Below are positions 17,775-26,658 of a stretch of 61,751 bases of DNA, in pieces. The number at the start of each line of letters is the position of its first letter. Position 1 is the first letter of the stretch. The notes under the pieces were generated by a model. That model saw only the letters and a list, made by a program, of their open reading frames with translations. It was not told where the DNA came from and ran no database searches. The stretch lies in IMG/VR virus record IMGVR_UViG_3300009149_010511, positions 1 to 61,751 of that record, one strand, 5' to 3'. Source of the DNA: a virus. The translations under genes were made by a program, and so were the position numbers.

Positions 17775-17789
17775 AAAGGAGAATAAATA

Positions 17790-18281
17790 ATGTACAGTTT
17801 TATGTTCTTAGTTATCTGTATCGGACTCGTTGTATATAAAAAAGAAGTTTTCGCAAACAAATTACTCATTACTAAAGTATTAAATCAAATACCATCCTTT
17901 GTAAGAATGGTGCGTGAGATTCAGAAGTGTATGGAAAAGAATGGCGACGATCCTAAGAAGATAAACTTAGTAGATGCTGTAGCAGACGAATGTGAACGCT
18001 TAGCTACTTTGCTAGGTATAGCCATTGACGGTAAGACAGGTAAAATTATTCGAATGTTAACATTAGCTTATTACAGTGAAGCACATTTCAAAAAAGATAT
18101 TACTATAGACTTTTATAATGTACTAGAAAAGACTGACTTGAAAGAAGAGAAATGCGATCACTTAGTTTATATCTTTAATAGGTTTATCGGAGAAATGCTA
18201 AGGAACCCATACCGTGCTCTTTTAAACGGTGCTTACAGGTTTTATAAATACTTGAGGCATTTTGGATACATAGGCGAATGA
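17790..18281 (+). CDS. N-terminally anchored protein of unknown function
   Basis: This protein has 163 residues. The first 19 (MYSFMFLVICIGLVVYKKE) form a TM anchor or uncleaved signal; the rest is helical and soluble (RMVREIQKCMEKNGDDPKKI). AAAGGAG precedes the ATG. Its TGA overlaps the next ATG (ATGA at 18278), so it is translationally coupled to the acetyltransferase. No motif is recognised. Confidence 0.55.
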   Translation: MYSFMFLVICIGLVVYKKEVFANKLLITKVLNQIPSFVRMVREIQKCMEKNGDDPKKINLVDAVADECERLATLLGIAIDGKTGKIIRMLTLAYYSEAHFKKDITIDFYNVLEKTDLKEEKCDHLVYIFNRFIGEMLRNPYRALLNGAYRFYKYLRHFGYIGE

Positions 18282-18679
18282 CACTTGAACGTATAGAAAG
18301 AAAAGATAGAAAGCAAGTTTACGAAAACTTTGTTAAGCAGATTCACGAATTTGAGAAAGCATGTATATACTCGAAGGGGGATGCCCACTGGTTTTACATT
18401 ATGTCTAATGACGAGCCGGTGGGTATTATTGCTTGTAGAAAAGAAAAGAAAGAAGAAGGCTATGCAGGCTATTTACATATTGTAATTAAACCTGAGTATA
18501 GAGGACGAGGTTTTGTTAAGTCAGAATTACTGTTATTTGATCATATGCCAGAATTAACTTACTTAGTTGCTATAACTAGGAAGTGGAATAAGGCATCACA
18601 AATAGCTCATGAACGCATTGGGTTTCAATTTCATAGTTATCGTGACACCAACAAAATTTACAGATACTACCAAAAATAA
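18278..18679 (+). CDS. GNAT-family N-acetyltransferase (second copy)
   Basis: This protein has 133 residues. Motif A is visible as LHIVIKPEYRGRGFVKSELL, followed by LFDHM, and motif B as WNKASQIAHERIGFQFHS. It shares Y-R-G-x-G-x-x-x-x-ELLLFD with the acetyltransferase at 5209 but is shorter at the N terminus. It overlaps the preceding anchored protein by four bases. The substrate is unknown; both GNAT genes lie next to membrane-anchored proteins. Confidence 0.8.
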   Translation: MTLERIERKDRKQVYENFVKQIHEFEKACIYSKGDAHWFYIMSNDEPVGIIACRKEKKEEGYAGYLHIVIKPEYRGRGFVKSELLLFDHMPELTYLVAITRKWNKASQIAHERIGFQFHSYRDTNKIYRYYQK

Positions 18680-18756
18680 CCAAAGAAAAATACTGTGTTT
18701 GAGATATATATCCATAAACACAACAATTGATAATTATACTCTTGGAGGATACTGTT

Positions 18757-19425
18757 ATGAAAATTGTAGAGTCGATTAAAGAATTCTATGCAAGTATGTC
18801 GGGTAAGGACAAGGCTGAAGTAAAGGAAATGCTTAATAACTTAAAGAATGAGGATTCTGCTAAGTATAAAGCTACTATCGAGGACTTAGAAAAAGAAACA
18901 GGAGCCCCTGCTAAAGAAGAGTTTGAGAAAGAAGATAGTCCTGAAGTTGATAAGTTTGCAGACAGGATGAAAAAAACTCTTAATGATGTACAAGCTAAGT
19001 ATATGAATCAGGATTACTTCAGAAAAATCTATGATGAAGTTAAAGGAAAAGCAAGACCTTTAATTGAAAGGCTTATGAAGCAGATGAGAGAGAAGATTAC
19101 AAACAAAAAATTCCTTGCTATCGCAGGTGCTGTTATTCTGTTTGGTATTGCATTGATTATATATTTCAATATGAAAAGAAAAGAAGGTGAACCTACAGCC
19201 GAAGCTATTCAAGAAGCAGTAGCTGGTTTTGAGCAGTCTGCTTTAACCGAAGCTGTAGCAGTAAAATTTTCAACTATAGCAGGACTCTTCCTAATTCTTC
19301 TAGGGTTTAAATATATTATACAACTACCTGACGATAGAGATAAGATGAATGATGCTGAGAAGAAATTATTTAACTCTGCAATAGGACACATAACTGTAGG
19401 AATGCTTTTACTTTTTGTAATCTAA
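18757..19425 (+). CDS. membrane-anchored protein, C-terminal three-TM family
   Basis: This protein has 222 residues. I chose ATG 18757, which follows TTGGAGGATACTGTT; a TTG at 18727 in the same frame lacks a good site. The N-terminal half is acidic and helical. KARPLIERLMKQMREKITNK leads into TM1 at about 119-137 (FLAIAGAVILFGIALIIYF), then FNMKRKEG, and two hydrophobic segments at about 170-188 and 206-222. It is closest to the protein at 15601. The 77-base gap upstream is AT-rich (GAGATATATATCC, GATAATTATACT) and may hold a promoter, but I cannot define one. Confidence 0.7.
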   Translation: MKIVESIKEFYASMSGKDKAEVKEMLNNLKNEDSAKYKATIEDLEKETGAPAKEEFEKEDSPEVDKFADRMKKTLNDVQAKYMNQDYFRKIYDEVKGKARPLIERLMKQMREKITNKKFLAIAGAVILFGIALIIYFNMKRKEGEPTAEAIQEAVAGFEQSALTEAVAVKFSTIAGLFLILLGFKYIIQLPDDRDKMNDAEKKLFNSAIGHITVGMLLLFVI

Positions 19426-19436
19426 AAGGAATAAAT

Positions 19437-21539
19437 ATGCCAACATCTCGAGACCAACTTCTCCATAAAGCAGGAATTGCCGAACTGCGTGATGGCTTAA
19501 CTCTTGAACTGTTAAGAGATAATCCTAACACAGGTTGGATAGTAAAGTCTTGCCGTACTAAGGATGCTGTAATAGGTGTACAAAAAATTAAAGGGATAGA
19601 AACTATCATTTGGTATGATGGTTCTTTCCTAGACGGCACGTGGCGTGGAGGAATTTGGCACTCGGGTCAATGGATGAACGGAACCTGGAAGTCAGGTGAA
19701 TGGAAAGATGGCACTTGGCATAAAGGTGAATGGAAAGATGGAACTTGGTATAATGGTGACTGGAAGTCAGGTACCTGGACAAATGGTACCTGGCTTGCCG
19801 GTAACTGGTTAAGTGGTAGTTGGTATGGTGGAAACTTCGGAACTGCCAAATGGCGCTATAGTACATGTATTTGGAAAAACGGAACATGGTATAATGGTGT
19901 ATTCAGAGGCGGTATATGGAGTGATGGTGATTGGCAAAACGGAACATGGAATGATGGTACGTGGAAAAAAGGTTCATGGAGAAATGGAACGTGGAAATCC
20001 GGAGAATGGGACAAAGGTGATTGGTATAGAGGAGATTGGTTAACTGGTGAATGGTATGGTGGTACTTGGTACGATGGTAAATGGAGAGATGGCAAGTGGG
20101 CTGATGGTTCATGGAAGTCTGGTGTCTGGTTTGACGGAACATGGAAAGATGGAACGTGGGAAAACGGAAAATGGCATAATGGTCTCTGGCTGAAAGGTTC
20201 TTGGAGAGGAGGCCATTGGTTTAAAGGAATATGGAAAGAAGGCAGTTGGAGAGCCGGAACCTGGTACGATGGTACGTGGCATTCTGGTACATGGGGTTCT
20301 GGGACTTGGAAAAGTGGTACTTGGATGACTGGAATGATTTTTGATCCAACTACTCAAAGATATATTGACTCTAATAAACCTCCAAAGGTTGTAGAGAAAG
20401 AAGAAAAGCAACAACATGATAATCCTTCTCCAAATGAGTCTGGTGTTTATATGCCGCAGCACCCTCAGCAAGACTCAACATTAGAGGAGAACAACATCTC
20501 TAAGCAAGGAGAAACAAGTCAGATGCACAATTTAACGTTACAGGAGATACTGCAAGATTCCTCAAGTTCTGTATATTTACCTATGTTACTAGGGTCACTA
20601 CGCAGTTTCCGTAAAGTATACATAGCTGTTAAAGATCAGGTTGAGAGCAAAACGGAAAAGGCTATTTGGGGCATCATGCAAACATTTTGTGCAACTCTTG
20701 GTATTACAGGAGCTGTCTTTCAAGAAGCAATAGTCTATAACATGCATTCAAAACACCCTGACTTATTTGAGAAGGGCATCCTTCCTTCTCGTTGGGAAGC
20801 TGCTAAAAAATATTTAAACAAAAAAAGACAGACAGCAGTAATTATACCTGAACTAAAGGAATGCGTCGATGAATTTTTAGTTAGAGTTTCTGGTAAAGGC
20901 AAACCTGCTATAAAGGTTACTTATGATGAAACGGTTGCTGGTTATACAGCACAAGCTTATACTATTGCTACAGGTACAAGCACAATCACACTTTATTTAC
21001 CGTCCATAGTACTAATGTATAGAGTTGCTAAAAAGCACAATGTTTCTTTTAAAGTAATGCTGATGGGAATCTTAATGCATGAATATGGACATATTGCCAA
21101 AATAAGCAGCACACCTTACGATGCGTTAGGTTATAAACTATTAAAAAGTGTAGTTCCTTACATAATCAGTGAATTTATCAAAAAGTTAGCAGTCGATGCA
21201 TTTATTAAGAAATTAAAGAAACGCTTAAACACTTTAGACGATAAGCAGAAGCAAAGAATACTTATTATAACGTTTGCTGCATTGATTGCGTATTCAATAG
21301 CACAGATACTTATTGTGGCAAGAGTAAACCGCAATGTGGAATATGAAGCTAACAGCTATTTAAACGCTGAAGAAAAGAAGGCGATGGCTATTTATTTCAA
21401 AGAAGGTGTTGCAAAAAAGCAAAAGGTTACGCCTATTGACCAAGGAAAGTTACATAAGATATTAAAAGAATTGTTAACTTTGTTTAATAAGTATCCTAAC
21501 TCTACTCAATTTATAAAAGATTTAACTAAGGAGTCATAA
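19437..21539 (+). CDS. Trp-pentad repeat (beta-solenoid) protein with HEYGH metalloprotease domain
   Basis: This protein has 700 residues. After a cap (GIAELRDGLTLELL), residues about 59-300 hold about 48 pentads of the form W-x-x-G-[TSEDK], which should coil into a beta-solenoid. A Pro/Gln-rich linker follows. The C-terminal half is globular and has HEYGH (H548-H552), the H-E-x-x-H zinc metalloprotease signature, within VMLMGILMHEYGHIAKISS. A hydrophobic stretch lies at about 604-624 (ILIITFAALIAYSIAQILIV). The solenoid resembles virion fibres or cell-binding proteins; the protease might cut envelope or phage proteins (inference). The next gene has the same cap and repeats. Confidence 0.75.
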   Translation: MPTSRDQLLHKAGIAELRDGLTLELLRDNPNTGWIVKSCRTKDAVIGVQKIKGIETIIWYDGSFLDGTWRGGIWHSGQWMNGTWKSGEWKDGTWHKGEWKDGTWYNGDWKSGTWTNGTWLAGNWLSGSWYGGNFGTAKWRYSTCIWKNGTWYNGVFRGGIWSDGDWQNGTWNDGTWKKGSWRNGTWKSGEWDKGDWYRGDWLTGEWYGGTWYDGKWRDGKWADGSWKSGVWFDGTWKDGTWENGKWHNGLWLKGSWRGGHWFKGIWKEGSWRAGTWYDGTWHSGTWGSGTWKSGTWMTGMIFDPTTQRYIDSNKPPKVVEKEEKQQHDNPSPNESGVYMPQHPQQDSTLEENNISKQGETSQMHNLTLQEILQDSSSSVYLPMLLGSLRSFRKVYIAVKDQVESKTEKAIWGIMQTFCATLGITGAVFQEAIVYNMHSKHPDLFEKGILPSRWEAAKKYLNKKRQTAVIIPELKECVDEFLVRVSGKGKPAIKVTYDETVAGYTAQAYTIATGTSTITLYLPSIVLMYRVAKKHNVSFKVMLMGILMHEYGHIAKISSTPYDALGYKLLKSVVPYIISEFIKKLAVDAFIKKLKKRLNTLDDKQKQRILIITFAALIAYSIAQILIVARVNRNVEYEANSYLNAEEKKAMAIYFKEGVAKKQKVTPIDQGKLHKILKELLTLFNKYPNSTQFIKDLTKES
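19611..20336 (+). repeat. 15-bp coding repeat array (about 48 Trp-Gly pentads)
   Basis: Codons for W-x-x-G-x recur every 15 bases, most as TGG-n6-GG(A/T). One irregular break (residues around FGTAKWRYSTCI, near 19842-19880) interrupts the register. Many apparent frames on both strands here are shadows of this periodicity. Confidence 0.9.
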
Positions 21540-21541
21540 CA

Positions 21542-23263
21542 ATGAGCACCATTAGACCTATATCGCATATTACAAATCAAACCTTAGATGGGGTTAAAGA
21601 AGGGTCAGACATAATTGCTAGCAAGCATGTTCGTCCTATTGACTCCGCATTAGCTTCTAGTAAGCAAGAAGCTGTAATGCCTGAAGGTGATGAAGATCCT
21701 AAAGGAACTGAAAAGAAAGAACCTTTAACTGAAGCATCTACAAAACTACCATTTAAACAGCACGACGAAAAACAAATGCATATGTTTAAAAAACAAATGG
21801 CGCATAAAATAGCTTTAGCTGTTAATGATGCAAAAGGTGATAAAGAGAAAAAGAAGGAAGCTACAAGACTCGCTAAAGAAATAATCAAGCTTGCTCAAAA
21901 TACATTCGGTAAGCATTATGCGTTTAGGGATACATTTTGTGATAATATAATATATTTTGATACATTCACTAAAGCTCTTATTTGGCAACTGTATGTCGCA
22001 ACAGGTAAAACAGTTAAGTTACCACAAGTAACAGAAAGTGTAACTAGCCCTAAGTCAACAGTAAGGGCTGAAATGTATCGTAATAATAAAGTATTATATG
22101 ATACTTTCTTTGAACAGCGTATTGCTGCAGCTAAAAGAGTTTTCCCTGCACTAAAACAGTTAGCAGAAGAATACATTACTAACGGTAAAGAATTTAAAGA
22201 ATTTTTTGAACAGGAAAAGGATAACTTAGAAGGAAGAGGTTTTCTGTTTCTTCCTTGGATAATTAAGTTAGTTACAGCTTGGTCATTAGAAGAGTGGCTT
22301 AAAGTTCATATAGATGATTATGATCAGGTAGCAGATTTGTACAATACTTTTCTTAAAATGAATGAAAGTAAGTTTATTGAAGAAGCAGTATCTGCTAAAT
22401 ACTACAAAGGTGAACAAGCAGCACCTAGTAAACTTTTCATAGACATTCTTCAAATAGACTCAGGTGTAGAGAATATGAATTATCTTCTTTATGGTTATAC
22501 AGGAACTAATGCTGTAACAGAGATACTTAATGAGAATAAACAAGCTAAAGTTTCTACTATGGAAGAATTAAAAGAAGCTAATAGAAAAGATTCAATGATA
22601 CCTATGTCTAAGCATGAAAAATTCGGCATCTCTCAATTGCGCGATGGCTTGACAATGGAAATGTTAGAACGAAGATTCAAATGGGTCTTAGAAGCGAAAA
22701 CAAGAAATGCTGTTTTAGGAATTTCTCAAAATTCAGACTCTAATAAAATATCTTTAGTCTGGTACTCAGGAGACTGGGAAGGTGGAGAATGGAAAGACGG
22801 TACTTGGATGAGTGGTACATGGCATAGAGGGACCTGGAACAAAGGTACTTGGGTTAACGGAAAATGGCACAAAGGTGATTGGATAAATGGAGAATGGCAG
22901 TTTGGAGTGTGGTACTCTGGACATTGGTATAATGGCACATGGAAGAATGGCCTTTGGGTCAAAGGTAAATGGCACAATGGTTTACATCAGTTAGGCTCTT
23001 GGGAAAATGGCATCTGGATTAAAGGAACCTGGGCTGGTGGAACTTGGAAAAGCGGTCTTTGGAATAATGGATTATGGCAGCAAGGAACTTGGGAACAAGG
23101 TACTTGGAAATCGGGCAAATGGAAAGCAGGCTCTTGGAAAGCTGGTAAATGGGGTAAAGGCTCAGTGTATGACTCTTCGAAAGATAAGTTTGTACATATT
23201 AAGATTAATCCTATGGAATACTATAAAACAGTTGAACACCTCGATGCCGAGGAAGAAGAATAA
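21542..23263 (+). CDS. Trp-pentad repeat (beta-solenoid) protein, second copy
   Basis: This protein has 573 residues. Residues 1-350 are a soluble, mostly helical domain not found in the neighbour. Residues 362-406 repeat the cap of the upstream protein (GISQLRDGLTMEML). Residues 407-541 carry about 27 W-x-x-G-x pentads, and a short tail ends in DAEEEE. So the same solenoid module is C-terminal here and N-terminal in the protein at 19437. It starts two bases after the previous stop. A fibre, adhesin or assembly-scaffold role is inferred. Confidence 0.7.
   Translation: MSTIRPISHITNQTLDGVKEGSDIIASKHVRPIDSALASSKQEAVMPEGDEDPKGTEKKEPLTEASTKLPFKQHDEKQMHMFKKQMAHKIALAVNDAKGDKEKKKEATRLAKEIIKLAQNTFGKHYAFRDTFCDNIIYFDTFTKALIWQLYVATGKTVKLPQVTESVTSPKSTVRAEMYRNNKVLYDTFFEQRIAAAKRVFPALKQLAEEYITNGKEFKEFFEQEKDNLEGRGFLFLPWIIKLVTAWSLEEWLKVHIDDYDQVADLYNTFLKMNESKFIEEAVSAKYYKGEQAAPSKLFIDILQIDSGVENMNYLLYGYTGTNAVTEILNENKQAKVSTMEELKEANRKDSMIPMSKHEKFGISQLRDGLTMEMLERRFKWVLEAKTRNAVLGISQNSDSNKISLVWYSGDWEGGEWKDGTWMSGTWHRGTWNKGTWVNGKWHKGDWINGEWQFGVWYSGHWYNGTWKNGLWVKGKWHNGLHQLGSWENGIWIKGTWAGGTWKSGLWNNGLWQQGTWEQGTWKSGKWKAGSWKAGKWGKGSVYDSSKDKFVHIKINPMEYYKTVEHLDAEEEE
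22760..23164 (+). repeat. 15-bp coding repeat array (about 27 Trp-Gly pentads)
   Basis: Second array of W-x-x-G-x codons, in the 3' quarter of the gene at 21542. One pentad has His in place of Trp (HQLGS near 22987). Confidence 0.9.
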
Positions 23264-23278
23264 TCTCAGGAGGATATA

Positions 23279-24208
23279 ATGACTAAACTAACAGAAAAGC
23301 AAGCACCTTGGCCGGTTCAAGGAATAAAAAATCAGCCACCTTATGATGTAAGTACATTTGCAGAAGGAGAAGCAGGGTGGTGGAACAAACCAAATGCTGA
23401 TCCTGTAAAAACAATGCTTCCTCCACAGTGGAAAGCAGCTCCTCTCAGAAGTGACGCTGCTAATATTGTATTAATTGGTAAACCGGGTGTAAAAGGTTGC
23501 TTAACAGCTACTCTACCTTACAAGACTACAATAGAAGTTGCACTGTATTGGGAGACGCCAGAAGAGGTTGCTGCTGGAAGGAGAAAAAACCCTTCTGCAC
23601 AGGAAATGTTAATAATGCGGTTCAAGCTTGAACCTTTCTGGGCTACACATTTTATTAACATCTTGGGAAGTTCAAACACCGAAAAAGAAATGCAAGAGAA
23701 GTTTGAACAGCTGGAACGAGAAGGATTCCCTGAAAGTAAGGAATCCACTTTAGATTCTGATATGCCAGAAGTTAGTTCTCAAGATGTCGACTCCTTACAA
23801 AAAGAAGCAGGTGTTGAACAAACAGGCGGAACAACTGATGTAGAGAACCCTCCTAAAGATTCACTCTGGCAAACATGTGTTAATAAAGCACGTGAAATGA
23901 AAGATAAGATTGCTAAGTTTCTTAGAGGAGTATTAGCAAAGATATCTGATAAACAGAAAAAGATCATTTTAATAATGCTCGCTATTACTGTACTTGCGAT
24001 TGCTCTTTACTATCTGTATAAGTATAAGAAACAAAACAGTAGTGCAGCGATTGCTTCCCTTTCTAAGAAAGAAGGCTTGTCTACTGTATCGGATTCAAAG
24101 TCATTGATCGGTACTATGTTTAAAGCTAAGCAAGCTATGGATAAAGGCAACGTTCCTGAAGCAGGTACACAAGCTGTTGCTTCTATGACTTATCTATTAA
24201 AACAATAA
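23279..24208 (+). CDS. single-TM protein, paralog of the protein at 4211
   Basis: This protein has 309 residues. Its N-terminal domain (PWPVQGIKNQPPYDVSTFAE) is Pro/Trp-rich and unlike that of the paralog. The C-terminal third carries KAREMKDKIAKFLRGVLAKI, TM at about 229-250 (AITVLAIALYYLYKYKKQ) and a helix pair with DKGNVPEAGTQAVASM. The shared anchor with different front domains suggests module shuffling. CAGGAGGATATA precedes the ATG. Function unknown. Confidence 0.7.
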   Translation: MTKLTEKQAPWPVQGIKNQPPYDVSTFAEGEAGWWNKPNADPVKTMLPPQWKAAPLRSDAANIVLIGKPGVKGCLTATLPYKTTIEVALYWETPEEVAAGRRKNPSAQEMLIMRFKLEPFWATHFINILGSSNTEKEMQEKFEQLEREGFPESKESTLDSDMPEVSSQDVDSLQKEAGVEQTGGTTDVENPPKDSLWQTCVNKAREMKDKIAKFLRGVLAKISDKQKKIILIMLAITVLAIALYYLYKYKKQNSSAAIASLSKKEGLSTVSDSKSLIGTMFKAKQAMDKGNVPEAGTQAVASMTYLLKQ

Positions 24209-24224
24209 TCTACTGGAGGAAGCT

Positions 24225-24830
24225 GTGGATAACGAAAGACAAACAATGGAGTACAAAGACTTTATTAAATCTGTTAATGAGCATCTGCAACAGATTAATG
24301 ACTCGTACGATGCTTATAAGAAGAAACTAGGCAATGCTGTAGGTTTCGTCTTAAACGCAATAGCAGATGACATAGCAGAAAGTGAAGGCTTTGCAGATTA
24401 TAAAAACCTTCATAGCAGAATTTTCTCAGCTTCCGCAGAATTCTATAGCAAGTATAAAGATACTTATAACACGCATTGGGCAAAAGGTATTGAACGTATT
24501 GCTAAGAACTTTCCTGCTATCAAAGAAACTTGGGATGAGTATATTAAGCACTGTAAAGAATTTGTAGAAGTACTAAAAGCTAATCCTGAATATGCTCGTG
24601 GCTACGAACAGTTTTATCTAGTTTCTTTAAGAGCTAGAAAATTACAAGATGTGCTCAATGAAGTTAACAAGCGCATTGAACTAATCAATCAAGCTAAACC
24701 AATGTCATCTATCAAGTTTGCACAAGAGTTTCTAAACATTTATTACTTATCAGGAAAATCTTCTGATAAGGCTCCAATGATGGGAATAGTATCAAACGAT
24801 GATTACTGGCATATGATGTTTATTTATTAA
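24225..24830 (+). CDS. helical protein, paralog of the protein at 24849
   Basis: This protein has 201 residues. I chose GTG 24225 because GGAGG lies five bases upstream; the first in-frame ATG (24246) is too far from it. It is mostly helical. Its last 50 residues (IKFAQEFLNIYYLSG, DDYWHMMF) match the end of the next protein (LKFANAFLDVDFFVG, EDYKMLI), so the pair arose by duplication. No domain is recognised. Confidence 0.55.
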   Translation: MDNERQTMEYKDFIKSVNEHLQQINDSYDAYKKKLGNAVGFVLNAIADDIAESEGFADYKNLHSRIFSASAEFYSKYKDTYNTHWAKGIERIAKNFPAIKETWDEYIKHCKEFVEVLKANPEYARGYEQFYLVSLRARKLQDVLNEVNKRIELINQAKPMSSIKFAQEFLNIYYLSGKSSDKAPMMGIVSNDDYWHMMFIY

Positions 24831-24848
24831 TTAATAAAGAGGTTAACA

Positions 24849-25613
24849 ATGGCATTATCACAACAAGAATTAAAAGCAGCGAAAAGCGAGTTTAAAAAAC
24901 TACTCGCAAACACTCGTTCTATCTACATTCAGTACTATAAAGTATTAAAGTATGCTACGGGGAATATGCTGTTTGATATTTGTAAAGATGTTTTTACAAA
25001 AGAACACCCTACTTTTGCACCTTATAAAAAATATGAGGATGACACGACTCTTACACGTATGGCAGATACTGACGAATTTAAAGAGATTTATGAAAATATA
25101 ACCTCTAACGATAAGTCTAAAAGAGGTAGGATGTATAGACAGTATACTGATATATACAAAGATAGATTAGGTTTTGCTTTAAGCGAATTAGTTCGTGTAA
25201 ATCCTGAATTAAAAAAACTGTGGAAACAGTATCGTTCTTCTTTAGCAGACCTTACAGTATTTTATAAAAAGTATGGGAAAGACCTTGACCCTGACAAAAT
25301 GCCTTGGTACAAAAAAGCGTGGCGTTGGCTTGTTGGCAATCATAAAGATAGTATGGAACATTTTAAGCTAAGAGCAAAAGCTGTTAAGAAAGCTATAACA
25401 ATGGATCCTCTGAAGTTTGCAAACGCATTTTTGGATGTTGACTTCTTTGTAGGAAGAAGAGATAAAAATGATCTTCTTATATATGTTCTGTATGCTGAAG
25501 ACTATAAAATGTTAATCGCAGGTATTCCTTATAGCGAATATCAGACTAGGTACGCATCACAATATAAAGACATACAATTGCATGCACGCATTAACCCTAA
25601 AGATCATAAATAA
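24849..25613 (+). CDS. helical protein, paralog of the protein at 24225
   Basis: This protein has 254 residues. The N terminus is helical and basic (ELKAAKSEFKKLLANTRSIY), and KLWKQYRSSLADLTVFYKKY parallels KETWDEYIKHCKEFVEVLK of the upstream neighbour. The shared C-terminal motif is K-F-A-x-x-F-L...G...D-Y. AAAGAGG lies before the ATG. Function unknown. Confidence 0.55.
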   Translation: MALSQQELKAAKSEFKKLLANTRSIYIQYYKVLKYATGNMLFDICKDVFTKEHPTFAPYKKYEDDTTLTRMADTDEFKEIYENITSNDKSKRGRMYRQYTDIYKDRLGFALSELVRVNPELKKLWKQYRSSLADLTVFYKKYGKDLDPDKMPWYKKAWRWLVGNHKDSMEHFKLRAKAVKKAITMDPLKFANAFLDVDFFVGRRDKNDLLIYVLYAEDYKMLIAGIPYSEYQTRYASQYKDIQLHARINPKDHK

Positions 25614-25636
25614 TAATTAAGAAGGAGAACTACGTT

Positions 25637-26098
25637 ATGACAAAGAAAAGTTTAGAAAGGTTACAGGAAATTAAAGCACAGCAACAGGCTTGGGATGACT
25701 TAGTGAATGAAGCTAGAATGCATCCAGAAAAATATCAGAAGCTTACTGAGCTTGATTTTACTTCTAAAGACATAAATAAAGTATATGGATTCGTAATGAG
25801 GAACGGCTTACCTTTGTTTAATGCTACTTATGCAAATACTGAAACTAGAGAAGTAAAAGTTACTTTAAGGGATAATCAAAGATTTAGTTTTAATAAGGAA
25901 GGCGAATTATCAGATTTTATGGCTATAACTTCTGAGCCTGTTATCACATGGAAAGGTAATGAACCAGAAAAGATGGAAATTACAATAAAAGATGATGCAC
26001 TAATTGAGATATTTCGGCTTCATCATCAGACTATGGAACTTATTCCTATAGATGATGAAGCCAGTTTGAATAACAGAGGTGAGAAAACCAATGAATAA
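25637..26098 (+). CDS. unknown 153-residue protein
   Basis: A helical start (KKSLERLQEIKAQQQAWDDL) is followed by a strand-rich region (LFNATYANTETREVKVTLRD). GAAGGAGAACTACGTT precedes the ATG. Its last eight bases overlap the next gene. No motif is recognised. Confidence 0.5.
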   Translation: MTKKSLERLQEIKAQQQAWDDLVNEARMHPEKYQKLTELDFTSKDINKVYGFVMRNGLPLFNATYANTETREVKVTLRDNQRFSFNKEGELSDFMAITSEPVITWKGNEPEKMEITIKDDALIEIFRLHHQTMELIPIDDEASLNNRGEKTNE

Positions 26099-26645
26099 TT
26101 ATGATAGTGAAGTTCTAATTAGGCTCCTGGAGAACTTTAATTCTTTTGCTAAGCCTGTTACGAAAGGTATTAGATATCGTAAAGAAGAGTTTGAGGTATG
26201 TCCTCATTGCGGAAAAGAGATTGGAGAGAAAGAACTTTCCTATGATGGCAAAGATTGGTTTCATAGACCATGCCATGACAAAGGACCTATCTCTTTAAAT
26301 GATAATATGTGGCAAGGACCTGTAACTACAGCAGACCCTAACGCTAATCTTGAACATGCTAAATTAACAGAAAGTCAAGAAGATGTTGACACAGCAGCAG
26401 CTGACTTTATTCATGCTATAGATATTGCTATTATGTTCTGCAGACAGCAAGATAATTATGGTAGTGCAATTCAGTCACTACTAACTTTAAGACACAAAAT
26501 AGACAATGCTGAAGAGTTTAATGCTAACATAATCGGTTACAAGATTCAAAAGACTTTACTTCGCATTAAAGATTCATTTGGTGAAGGCACAAAAGAATAT
26601 GATATGCTGCAAGCTGAAGCAGCTAATTTAGATAAATATACTTAA
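26091..26645 (+). CDS. zinc-finger protein of unknown function
   Basis: This protein has 184 residues. I chose ATG 26091, nine bases after AGAGGTGA; the open frame extends to a GTG at 26079. CPHCGKEIGEKELSYDGKDW followed by FHRPCHD gives a C-x2-C...H-x2-C zinc site, similar to half of a LIM or treble-clef finger. The C-terminal part is helical (DFIHAIDIAIMFCRQQDNYG). The zinc-binding inference is good; partner and role are unknown. Confidence 0.6.
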   Translation: MNNYDSEVLIRLLENFNSFAKPVTKGIRYRKEEFEVCPHCGKEIGEKELSYDGKDWFHRPCHDKGPISLNDNMWQGPVTTADPNANLEHAKLTESQEDVDTAAADFIHAIDIAIMFCRQQDNYGSAIQSLLTLRHKIDNAEEFNANIIGYKIQKTLLRIKDSFGEGTKEYDMLQAEAANLDKYT

Positions 26646-26658
26646 GGAGATAAATAAA

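Noticed and set aside
19606-20471. Several Pro/His/Ser-rich frames on both strands
   Set aside because: They are out-of-phase readings of the 15-bp Trp-Gly repeat; the periodic sequence keeps all phases open.
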